From Flavobacterium subsaxonicum WB 4.1-42 = DSM 21790 (GTDB lineage Bacteria > Bacteroidota > Bacteroidia > Flavobacteriales > Flavobacteriaceae), in assembly GCF_000422725.1 (NCBI RefSeq), contig NZ_AUGP01000025.1:124001-188000 (forward strand): a DNA stretch of 64,000 bases. The letters run 5' to 3'. A program made the translations under genes and the position numbers. Shown here one piece after another: positions 42,878-50,546 of this stretch (positions within the stretch are counted from its first letter, which is position 1; the number at the start of each line of letters is the position of its first letter). The notes below the pieces were generated by a model. The model was not told where the DNA came from, did no database searches, and saw only the letters and a list, made by a program, of their open reading frames with translations.

Positions 42878-43750
42878 CTAATAAAGATCATCCGTTCTTA
42901 AATTCAAAAATCGCTGTGTGGCAAAAAAGGTGCTTATCATGGCAATGATAATCCCAAAAGCCAGTACACCGGCCAGTACAATGGCGGTAGGTATCCAGTC
43001 TTCCCAAATATTTAATACCGGGAAAGCCCCATCCAGCCAGTACACAATGTACACCAGGGCGCCCATTGCCAGTATGGCACCAATAAGGCCCAGTTTAATA
43101 CCTTTCCAGATATACGGGCGGCGGATAAACGATTTTGTAGCACCTACCATCTGCATGGTTTTAATGGTAAAACGGTGCGAATAAATACTAAGCCTAAGTG
43201 CACTGTTTATAAGCAGCATGGCAATAAAAGCCAGTACACCGCTAAGTATAAGTATATAAAAAGTAATGGTTTTAATATTTTCGTTGGCAAGGTCTACCAG
43301 TACATTGTCGTAGCTAACATCGCCCACGGCAGGGTCAGAGCGCAGCTCTACCTCAATATCTTTAATGCTGTCTTTCTGCACAAAATCGCCTTTAAGGTGA
43401 ATATCGTACGAATCCAGCAGTGGGTTCTCATCCAGCATAGTATCATAATCCTTCATCAGTTCCGGATTATTTTTAACCGCATCTTCTTTAGATACAAACA
43501 CATAATCTTTAATGTAGGCCGAGTTTTGCAGGCGGGTGCCAAAAGCCTGGGTAGTACTATCGGTAGCTTCGCGTTTAAAATAAACCGTCATGGGTATGTT
43601 TTCTTTAACGTAGCCCGAAATCTTATCGGTGTTAATAACAAACAGGCCCAGTGCGCCAAGAAGGGTTAGTACTATAAAAATACACAGCACAACAGAAAAA
43701 TACGAAGAAATTACGCGTCGTTTCTGGAATTTTTCAAAAGATGATGCCAT
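42878..43750 (-). CDS. ftsX: Cell-division permease-like protein FtsX
   Basis: About 290 aa from the ATG at 43750 (MASSFEKFQKRR). It partners FtsE in the ABC-type complex that regulates septal murein hydrolysis. One N-terminal membrane helix is followed by an extracellular domain (residues about 45-165), then three helices that form the MacB/FtsX permease domain (HRFTIKTMQMVGATKSFIRRPYIWKG is the signature loop). The upstream extension to 43855 is not supported. ftsE is not in the window. It is first in the unit with DUF3098, uppP and truB. Confidence 0.92.
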   Translation of the reverse strand: MASSFEKFQKRRVISSYFSVVLCIFIVLTLLGALGLFVINTDKISGYVKENIPMTVYFKREATDSTTQAFGTRLQNSAYIKDYVFVSKEDAVKNNPELMKDYDTMLDENPLLDSYDIHLKGDFVQKDSIKDIEVELRSDPAVGDVSYDNVLVDLANENIKTITFYILILSGVLAFIAMLLINSALRLSIYSHRFTIKTMQMVGATKSFIRRPYIWKGIKLGLIGAILAMGALVYIVYWLDGAFPVLNIWEDWIPTAIVLAGVLAFGIIIAMISTFFATQRFLNLRTDDLY

Positions 43751-43841
43751 AGGAGATCTTAATTTAGCCGTAAAAATAAATAAACTATTTCTTTCGTCAT
43801 AGTTTATAACGGGCAAAGTTTTTACATTCGTACAATAACCG

Positions 43842-43849
43842 TAAATTTG
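43842..43849 (+). promoter_or_regulatory. Bacteroidota -7 box (TAAATTTG)
   Basis: An exact match 87 nt upstream of the leuS ATG. The leader between the two contains the long hairpin at 43856-43930. Confidence 0.55.
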
Positions 43850-43855
43850 TGCCAC

Positions 43856-43930
43856 AAAGGTGCTGAGGTGCTAAGTTGCTTAGGCGCTTAGGGCCTCAGT
43901 ATCTAAGTACCTAAGACACTAAGCAACTTT
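43856..43930 (+). promoter_or_regulatory. Long imperfect hairpin in the leuS leader
   Basis: Two ~37-nt arms (AAAGGTGCTGAGG... and ...CTAAGCAACTTT) pair imperfectly, with many GU pairs possible and repeated CTAAG/CTTAG words about every 10 nt. The base ends 5 nt before the leuS start codon. It has no T-box features (no T-box antiterminator sequence, no specifier loop). A role in expression is inferred only from position. Confidence 0.45.
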
Positions 43931-43935
43931 AAAGT

Positions 43936-46900
43936 ATGAGATACAACCCTAACGAAATTGAAGCCCGCTGGCAAAAATACTGGGCAGAGGAAGGTACCTT
44001 CCGAGCCGAAGCCATATCTGATAAACCCAAATACTATGTGCTGGATATGTTTCCGTACCCAAGTGGTGCCGGCCTGCATGTGGGCCATCCGCTGGGTTAC
44101 ATAGCATCAGATATTTATGCGCGCTACAAACGCCACCAGGGCTTTAATGTGCTGCACCCGCAGGGGTACGACAGTTTTGGCCTTCCGGCAGAACAGTATG
44201 CCATACAAACCGGGCAGCACCCGGCTATTACTACAGAGGCTAACATTGCCCGCTACCGCGAACAGCTGGATAAAATAGGTTTTTCTTTTGACTGGGACAG
44301 GGAGGTACGCACCTCTAACCCCGAATATTATAAATGGACACAATGGATTTTTATCCAGCTGTTTAACTCATGGTACAATAAAGATACCGATAAGGCCGAG
44401 AGCATTTGCACGCTTATTAGCGCGTTTGAGGCCAACGGCAACGCCGGCATAAATGCCGTGAGCGATGATAATATTGCCACTTTTACGGCAGTTGAGTGGA
44501 ATGCTTACACTAAAGACGAACAGGAAAAACTGTTGCTTAAATACAGGCTTACCTACCTGGCCGAAACCGAGGTTAACTGGTGCCCGGCATTGGGTACGGT
44601 ACTGGCTAACGATGAGATTGTTAACGGAGTATCTGAACGTGGGGGCTACCCGGTTATCCGTAAAAAGATGACCCAGTGGAGCATGCGCATCTCGGCGTAT
44701 GCCGAACGCTTTTTGCAGGGCCTTGACACTATTGACTGGAGCGAATCTATAAAAGAAAGCCAACGCAACTGGATAGGTAAATCGGTTGGGGCATCGGTTA
44801 CGTTTAAGGTAATTGCTAATTCTTCAGACGATTCCAAAGACCTCACCCCTAACCCCTCAGTCCTCTCCCCCAACCCCTCTCCGAAGGAGAGGGGAGCGAG
44901 CTCCGACCCCGGGTATTTAACCGGAGACAGTACGATTATTAAAGATTCGTTACAGCACGCTAAGGGTATGCGTAAAGAGCCTACTGAAGCCGAAAATGTT
45001 TTATGGGAAGCTTTGCGTAAAAAAAATCTTGGTATAAAATTTAGGAGGCAACACCCAGTAGGTGCTTTTATGGCCGATTTTGTAGCTTTAGAAAAGCGTT
45101 TAATTATAGAGGTTGATGGCGGTTACCATACATCCCCGGAGCAAACAGATCTTGATCTTGCCCGCACTTTTGAGTTAGAGCAAAAACACCTTTTTAAAGT
45201 AATCAGGTTTACAAATCAGGAAGTTTTAAATGATATTGATACGGTTGTATCTGCAATAAGCGAAACCCTAAGCAACAGGCAATCTTACAAAGATGAGGAG
45301 CAGCTGAGTGATGCTACTCCCCCTCCTTCGGAGGGGGCCGGGGGGAGGACAAATGATGCTGCCCCGGGTGAAGCTGCCCCCCTCTCCTTTGGAGAGGGGC
45401 CGGGGGTGAGGTCTGATGAGGATAGGTCAGATAATAATATGACGTTAAATAATAACGGCAACCCATCCATCCTTCAGGGCCTTGGTTTAAAAGAATTTTT
45501 TGATGATATAACCAGTCCGTTTGACGATGAAGACACCAACAATTATAAGATAGAGGTATTTACTACCCGTCCTGATACCATTTTTGGGGTAACATTTATG
45601 ACGTTGGCACCCGAGCACGACCTGGTAGCTAAAATAACCACGCCAACGCAAAAACCATTGGTAGATGCCTATGTAGAAGCTACTGCAAAACGCAGCGAGC
45701 GCGAGCGTATGGCCGACGTTAAAACCATATCGGGCGTGTTTACAGGCGCGTATGCAGAGCATCCTTTTACAAAGGAACCTATCCCGGTCTGGATAGGCGA
45801 TTACGTACTGGCGGGCTACGGTACGGGCGCCGTTATGGCGGTACCGGCGGGCGACCAGCGCGATTACGACTTTGCAAGGCATTTTGGCATCCCGATAAAA
45901 AATATATTCGAAGGCCAGGATATTTCTGTAGAGGCTTACGGCTCTAAAGACGGTATTAAGCTACAGGACTCCGACTTTTTAAATGGCGATAATTACAAAG
46001 AAGCTACCAAAAAAGTTATTGGTGCGTTAGAGGGCATTGGCCAGGGCAAGGGCAAAACCAATTACCGCCTGCGCGATGCTGTTTTCAGTCGCCAGAGGTA
46101 CTGGGGAGAACCTTTCCCGGTGTATTACGTAAACGGTGTGCCGCAGCTTATAGCTACAGAGCATTTACCGGTGCGTTTGCCCGATGTTGAGAAATATTTA
46201 CCAACCGAAGACGGCCAGCCGCCGTTGGGTAACTCGCGCGAATGGGCGTGGAGCACTACCGAAAACAAGGTGGTAAGCAACGACCTGATAGACGAGGTAA
46301 CAGTGTTTCCGTTAGAGTTAAACACCATGCCGGGCTGGGCAGGCAGTTCATGGTACTGGCTTAGGTACATGGACCCGTATAATAAAGAGGCATTGGTAAG
46401 CAAAGAAGCCGAAGACTACTGGCAAAATGTCGACTTATACATTGGTGGTAACGAGCATGCTACCGGCCACTTATTATACTCGCGTTTTTGGAATAAATTT
46501 TTAAAAGACCGTGGTTTTGTAAACCAGGAAGAGCCGTTTAAAAAACTTATCAACCAGGGGATGATATTGGGTCAAAGTGCTTTTGTTTATGCCCATATTC
46601 CACTCTGTGATCTTGTCGAAGGAAGTGAAAATCTTAGCGAAGAAAATCGTAAGGAGATTATTGATTATTGTAATAAATTCAGGATACTTGTTAGTAATTC
46701 TCATTATGAAAGACTTCATGAATTTGATTCAGAATTAGAGTCAATATTTGAAAGTGCTTATCAGAAACTATCAAATAGATTTGAGCAAAAATTTGATGGT
46801 CATAAAATAAGTTTTGAAAGAAATTTTGAGAATGAGAAGCGATACCCTAAAAATATATATGCAAATACATTACCTTTTCATGTAGATGTTAATTATGTAA

Positions 46901-47700
46901 ATGCTTCTAATGAACTTGACATAGAACTTTTTAAACAAGATGTTCGAAATAAAGATTACGTAAATGCCGAATTCATTCTAAATGAAAACGGTAAATACAT
47001 TGTTGGTCGCGAAGTCGAGAAAATGTCGAAATCAAAATACAATGTAGTAACGCCTGACTTGATTTGCGAGCAATACGGTGCCGATACATTAAGGTTGTAC
47101 GAAATGTTCTTAGGTCCGCTGGAGCAGGCCAAACCGTGGAATACTGCCGGTATAACAGGGGTGTCCGGTTTCCTTAAAAAATTGTGGAAGCTGTATTTTG
47201 ATGATAACGGACTAATTGTTACCTCTAATGAGGCCAGCAAAGAGGCGTTTAAGATACTGCACCGCACCATTAAAAAAACACAGGACGATATAGAGAATTT
47301 CTCGTTCAACACCTCGGTCAGCAGTTTTATGATAGCCGTTAACGAGCTTACCGCCATCAACTGCCACGAGCGTACCATACTGGAGCCACTGGCTATATTA
47401 ATATCGCCCTATGCACCGCACATTGCTGAGGAGCTTTGGCACAGGCTGGGCCACCAGGGTAGCATCTCTAAAGTGCCGTTCCCTATCTTTAATGCAGAGC
47501 ATCTGGTAGAGAGCAGTAAAGAGTACCCGGTGTCTTTTAACGGCAAAACCCGCTTTAAAATTGAGTTGCCTATGGATATGAGTAAAGAAGAAATTGAAGC
47601 CGCCATTATGGCCGACGAGCGTACTGCACAACAGCTAAACGGCCAGGCGCCTAAAAAGGTTATTGTAGTGCCGGGCAAGATTATTAATATTGTTGGGTAA
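43936..47700 (+). CDS. leuS: Leucyl-tRNA synthetase with an in-frame DUF559-bearing insertion
   Basis: It charges tRNA-Leu. Core motifs are intact: HVGH (48-51), the TTRPDTIFG and GYGTGAVMAVPAGDQRDYDFA editing motifs, and KMSKS (1029-1033). The protein is 1254 aa, where the usual Bacteroidota enzyme is about 930-980 (from memory). The excess has two sources. Residues ~302-492 come from a 571-bp mobile element whose ends are read as LTPNPS...SFGEGPGVR and which carries a DUF559 nuclease domain. Residues ~886-980, between SAFVY and HVDVNYVN, form an AT-rich stretch far longer than usual. The frame stays open throughout, so the gene may still work. The catalytic parts are not interrupted. Confidence 0.92.
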   Translation: MRYNPNEIEARWQKYWAEEGTFRAEAISDKPKYYVLDMFPYPSGAGLHVGHPLGYIASDIYARYKRHQGFNVLHPQGYDSFGLPAEQYAIQTGQHPAITTEANIARYREQLDKIGFSFDWDREVRTSNPEYYKWTQWIFIQLFNSWYNKDTDKAESICTLISAFEANGNAGINAVSDDNIATFTAVEWNAYTKDEQEKLLLKYRLTYLAETEVNWCPALGTVLANDEIVNGVSERGGYPVIRKKMTQWSMRISAYAERFLQGLDTIDWSESIKESQRNWIGKSVGASVTFKVIANSSDDSKDLTPNPSVLSPNPSPKERGASSDPGYLTGDSTIIKDSLQHAKGMRKEPTEAENVLWEALRKKNLGIKFRRQHPVGAFMADFVALEKRLIIEVDGGYHTSPEQTDLDLARTFELEQKHLFKVIRFTNQEVLNDIDTVVSAISETLSNRQSYKDEEQLSDATPPPSEGAGGRTNDAAPGEAAPLSFGEGPGVRSDEDRSDNNMTLNNNGNPSILQGLGLKEFFDDITSPFDDEDTNNYKIEVFTTRPDTIFGVTFMTLAPEHDLVAKITTPTQKPLVDAYVEATAKRSERERMADVKTISGVFTGAYAEHPFTKEPIPVWIGDYVLAGYGTGAVMAVPAGDQRDYDFARHFGIPIKNIFEGQDISVEAYGSKDGIKLQDSDFLNGDNYKEATKKVIGALEGIGQGKGKTNYRLRDAVFSRQRYWGEPFPVYYVNGVPQLIATEHLPVRLPDVEKYLPTEDGQPPLGNSREWAWSTTENKVVSNDLIDEVTVFPLELNTMPGWAGSSWYWLRYMDPYNKEALVSKEAEDYWQNVDLYIGGNEHATGHLLYSRFWNKFLKDRGFVNQEEPFKKLINQGMILGQSAFVYAHIPLCDLVEGSENLSEENRKEIIDYCNKFRILVSNSHYERLHEFDSELESIFESAYQKLSNRFEQKFDGHKISFERNFENEKRYPKNIYANTLPFHVDVNYVNASNELDIELFKQDVRNKDYVNAEFILNENGKYIVGREVEKMSKSKYNVVTPDLICEQYGADTLRLYEMFLGPLEQAKPWNTAGITGVSGFLKKLWKLYFDDNGLIVTSNEASKEAFKILHRTIKKTQDDIENFSFNTSVSSFMIAVNELTAINCHERTILEPLAILISPYAPHIAEELWHRLGHQGSISKVPFPIFNAEHLVESSKEYPVSFNGKTRFKIELPMDMSKEEIEAAIMADERTAQQLNGQAPKKVIVVPGKIINIVG
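44841..45411 (+). mobile_element. DUF559-bearing inverted-repeat element inside leuS
   Basis: The left end CCTCACCCCTAACCCCTC is followed by a second palindromic end at 44862-44894. The right end is CCCCTCTCC TTT GGAGAGGGG CCGGGGGTGAGG at 45379-45411, preceded by another palindrome at 45319-45349. These are the ends of the element family at 47715-47851 and 25140-26580. Between them lies a DUF559 (PD-(D/E)XK, Vsr-like) domain with no stop codon in the leuS frame. No clear target duplication is visible (AAGA against TCTG). Confidence 0.85.
44968..45285 (+). other. DUF559 nuclease domain within leuS
   Basis: A possible internal start (ATG at 44968) opens MRKEPTEAENVLWEALRKKNL, the typical start of stand-alone DUF559 proteins. 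The active-site pattern is Asp381 in FMADF and Glu392-x-Asp394 in LIIEVDGGYH (leuS numbering), with FRRQHPVG before and FKVIRFTNQEVL after. It looks complete and is probably folded as its own domain. It is related to the very-short-patch-repair/homing-type nuclease fold. The DNA target is unknown. Confidence 0.8.
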
Positions 47701-47714
47701 TAAACCTTTATTGT

Positions 47715-47851
47715 CCTCACCCCCAGCCCCTCTCCGAAGGAGAGGGGGGCAGCTACACTCAACCGTGACTGCTGTTTAATGTATAAATTGCAATTCCGAG
47801 CTATACCCGTTCCAGGCTCCCCTCTCCTTCGGAGAGGGGCTGGGGGTGAGG
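47715..47851. mobile_element. 137-bp gene-less inverted-repeat element (MITE-like) after leuS
   Basis: The two 33-bp ends (47715-47747 and 47819-47851) are exact reverse complements and each holds its own 9-bp hairpin. TTGT occurs on both sides (47711-47714 and 47852-47855), as expected for a 4-bp target duplication. The blocks GGGCAGCTACACTC and CTATACCCGTTCCAGG inside also occur in the element at 25263-25411. No coding sequence fits. Confidence 0.85.
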
Positions 47852-47861
47852 TTGTACAGCA

Positions 47862-47899
47862 TTCCCCTCCCTTGGAGGGGTGCCCGTAGGGTGGGGTGG
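47862..47899. repeat. CCCCTCCCTTGGAGGGGTGCC-type palindromic repeat
   Basis: CCCCTCC CTT GGAGGGG followed by TGCCCGTAGGGTGGGGTGG. It is a second, similar palindromic family, next to the element at 47715-47851 and the terminator. The 48.0-48.09-kb remainder shows no gene. Confidence 0.55.
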
Positions 47900-47909
47900 T
47901 TAAATCAAT

Positions 47910-47949
47910 AAAAAAAGGGTCGCAAATAATTTTTGCGACCCTTTTTTTA
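47910..47949. terminator. Rho-independent terminator, bidirectional
   Basis: AAAAAAAGGGTCGCAAA / TTTGCGACCCTTTTTTT, a 17-bp stem with T runs both ways. It lies after leuS and before the 3' end of the minus-strand LytTR gene. Confidence 0.9.
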
Positions 47950-48090
47950 TTTTAATCAGAATTTTTGGCACAAAATTTGAAATACATAATACATCTCTAA
48001 TAGAATTAGATTTAGTTTTTTATATAGTTAGTTTAAGAGAACCAGCTCGATGCCATGAGTTGGTTTTTTTATGCCTTATAGTTTCGTGCT

Positions 48091-48798
48091 TCAGGATAAG
48101 TTGTTTACATCTATCAAAGTCTTAAAACTTCGCCCCAGCGGCAACAGCATATTGTTGTTAAGCAGTACCTCTGTAGCATTAATTTTTTGTATAAACTGCT
48201 TTTGTACGGCATAGCTGCGGTGTATGCGCACAAAAGAGCAAAAATGGGTTTCTTTTAATAACGCCCCAAGGTTAGAGAGCACACAATGCCTTTTTTGGGC
48301 GGTAACTACAAGGGTATAGTCTTTTAAGGCTTCCAGATATAAAATATCATGAAGTTTGACCTTTACCTGGTCGCGGCCTTCTTTAATGTAAATGGCATCG
48401 CCACCCACGCTGGCTTCAAATAACGATGCTTTGTGGCGCATCTCCATAAAATTTTCAATTCGCATTACGGCATCTTCAAAACGGGCAAACTTAACGGGCT
48501 TTACTAAAAAGTCGAGCGTATCGAGTTCAAAACTCTCAATGGCGTGCTCCGGATGAGACGATATGTAAATACAAACCGGTACCTCCATGCTTCTCTTTCT
48601 AAGTTCGAGTCCGTTTATATCGGGCATATCAATATCCAGAAAAAGTATGTCGGGCATTTCCTTTTCCATAAGCTCCAGTGCCTCTGCCGCCGACTCTACA
48701 ACGCCCAGCACCCTAAGCTGCGGGTGCCTCTTGGCAAAAGAGTAGGTGGTAAGCCTGTCTACTTCGTTATCATCTACTATAATACAATTGTAAGGCAT
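48091..48798 (-). CDS. LytTR-family response regulator
   Basis: A 235-aa two-domain regulator. The receiver domain (1-120) has Asp55 in ILFLDIDMPD, acidic Asp9/Asp10 and Lys in FLVKPVKF. The LytTR DNA-binding domain (about 135-230) contains ILYLEALKDYTLVV and FVRIHRSYAV. It belongs to the LytR/AlgR type. No histidine kinase lies in the window, so its partner is elsewhere. The tandem lipoprotein genes are divergent from it, a possible but unproven target. Confidence 0.92.
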   Translation of the reverse strand: MPYNCIIVDDNEVDRLTTYSFAKRHPQLRVLGVVESAAEALELMEKEMPDILFLDIDMPDINGLELRKRSMEVPVCIYISSHPEHAIESFELDTLDFLVKPVKFARFEDAVMRIENFMEMRHKASLFEASVGGDAIYIKEGRDQVKVKLHDILYLEALKDYTLVVTAQKRHCVLSNLGALLKETHFCSFVRIHRSYAVQKQFIQKINATEVLLNNNMLLPLGRSFKTLIDVNNLS

Positions 48799-48961
48799 GT
48801 ATTTTTATTTTAAAATTAAGTCAAAATATCTTAAAAGCTTGTTAAATACAGGGTTTTAAAGCACGCCCGTCTATTAATTAGGTTGTTGGTATATTGGTAG
48901 TTGCGTGGCCGCGGGTTTACAAATAACTTCGGCACATATTACAACTAAAAATACCTATATC

Positions 48962-49696
48962 ATGAAAAAGTTTATACTGGTTTTGGCCGTATTGGCCATG
49001 GTTTCCTGCTCTAAAGATGATGGCGATGCTACCGAAGAAGATACCATAATAATAGAGGATGACACTATTACCGAAGACGACAACCCACCTGTTGCGGCCC
49101 TGTACCTAAAAACATTTAAGGTAGAACGCCCAAACGAGAATCCGTTAAACATAGAGATCGAATACAATTCGCAAAAACAGGTAGCATCGGTTAACGGTAC
49201 GGGTACTGTTTTTGATGCGGTTTGCACTTACGAAGCCGGCAAAATTAAAACCATAACCAAAGCAGATGGCGGTTTTGTTTTTAGTTATACCAACAACGTG
49301 CTAACATCGGTACTGGTAGATAACGATGTTGTTAATGTAGATTATAACTCTGATAGCAAAACCTATACGTTTAATGAGTGGGGTACCGATTATACTTTAG
49401 ATGAAAATAACAACCTGGTGCTGGTAAAATATCAGCTTATAGATAATGTTGCAACAACCCTGCTTACTTACGATCTTACCAAACAGGGTGCTATTTACAA
49501 CCATGCATCGCCCAACAATTTTTTTATTCCGCTGTTTCTGCAATTTATTACTTATGTATCGCCCAATGTACTAAAATCGTACGACGGTTACGATGTGGTA
49601 AATACCTTTAACAACGCCGGCCTGCCCACTACTGCCGTACACAAACTGGAGGGTGCAACCATTTTAACAATAACCTATACTTATACCGAATTATAG
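48962..49696 (+). CDS. Tandem lipoprotein 1 (beta-rich, unknown function)
   Basis: 244 aa from the ATG at 48962 (MKKFILVLAVLAMVSC, with lipobox MVSC). After the Cys comes an acidic stretch (DDGDATEEDTIIIEDD...), then RHS/YD-like beta strands (IEYNSQKQVASV, YEAGKIKTITKADGG, TYTFNEW) and a C-terminal ITYTYTEL. It is a paralogue of the next gene, with the same signal peptide and the same closing TYxEL. No function recognised. The extended frame to 48905 has no support. Confidence 0.8.
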   Translation: MKKFILVLAVLAMVSCSKDDGDATEEDTIIIEDDTITEDDNPPVAALYLKTFKVERPNENPLNIEIEYNSQKQVASVNGTGTVFDAVCTYEAGKIKTITKADGGFVFSYTNNVLTSVLVDNDVVNVDYNSDSKTYTFNEWGTDYTLDENNNLVLVKYQLIDNVATTLLTYDLTKQGAIYNHASPNNFFIPLFLQFITYVSPNVLKSYDGYDVVNTFNNAGLPTTAVHKLEGATILTITYTYTEL

Positions 49697-49720
49697 AATT
49701 AAATTTAAATACCAATTACC

Positions 49721-50401
49721 ATGAAAAAGTTTATAATGTTTTTAGCCTTAGTGGCTATGGTTTCCTGCTCTAAAGATGATGATAGCAATAATGTTGCAGA
49801 AGATGATGTTGCCGGAGCGCAGCTTTATTTAAAATCGGCTACGGTGCAATATGCAAACGGTAACCCAATAGAAGTGGAGTTTGAATATAATGATGATAAA
49901 GAACTGACCGATTTATATCTTGGCACATCGCACTACGAAATTACCTATAAAAACGGTTATGTAAAAACATTTGAAAACGTTAACACCAATTACAAATTTG
50001 ACTATGATAGCAACAATTTGCTTACCAATATTACAGCCGATGGGGTAGAGCAGGCAGTAGTTTATGATGAACAAGAGCGCAGCTATACTATCGGCGAGGT
50101 GGTATATACTGTTAATGAGAATAACGACTTAGCTTCAGCAGCCAATATAGACCAACAAGGCATTTTTATTGGCTATGATGCCGAAAAAAGGGGCGCTATA
50201 TTTAACTACCCTACCAAAAACCCATTCTGGATTTTTACATTTATTGGAGGCCCGTCGATATTTGCAAATAAGGCCAGTACCACCAATGGCACTACAGAAA
50301 TTGAAAATACTTTTAATGATGATGGTTATTTAACCAAGGCCGTATACAGGCTGGCCGGGGTACTACAAAACACCATTATATATACGTATGAAGAGTTATA
50401 G
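49721..50401 (+). CDS. Tandem lipoprotein 2 (paralogue of the previous gene)
   Basis: A 226-aa lipoprotein, MKKFIMFLALVAMVSC, with the same lipobox as gene 1 and a beta-rich body with YD-like segments (VEFEYNDDKELTDLY, YKNGYVKTFENVNTNYKFDYDSNNL, ENTFNDDGYLTKAVY). It ends in TIIYTYEEL. It starts 24 nt after the previous stop codon, so the pair is one operon formed by duplication. Function unknown; cell-surface or periplasmic location is inferred. Confidence 0.8.
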   Translation: MKKFIMFLALVAMVSCSKDDDSNNVAEDDVAGAQLYLKSATVQYANGNPIEVEFEYNDDKELTDLYLGTSHYEITYKNGYVKTFENVNTNYKFDYDSNNLLTNITADGVEQAVVYDEQERSYTIGEVVYTVNENNDLASAANIDQQGIFIGYDAEKRGAIFNYPTKNPFWIFTFIGGPSIFANKASTTNGTTEIENTFNDDGYLTKAVYRLAGVLQNTIIYTYEEL

Positions 50402-50546
50402 TTTTTTGGGAGTTTTTCAGGAGAACGTTTTAAAATCCCGCATAATACAAACAATTTGTCCTGACAAAATTTCATTAGAGAGCCGATCTGTAGAGATTGG
50501 CTTTCTTTTTGATGTATGGTTAGCAACCAAATAAAAGAAAAGAACG

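Noticed and set aside
43850..43935. T-box riboswitch for leuS
   Set aside because: No T-box antiterminator sequence and no specifier loop. The stretch is a simple word-repeat hairpin.
44841..45411. Intein in LeuRS
   Set aside because: No splicing-site Cys/Ser/Thr at the N-side junction and no His-Asn-Cys/Ser end. The ends are DNA inverted repeats, so a repeat-bounded DNA element is the better explanation.
48905..48961. Longer start of tandem lipoprotein 1
   Set aside because: The signal peptide and lipobox start at the ATG at 48962, and its paralogue starts with the same MKKFI.
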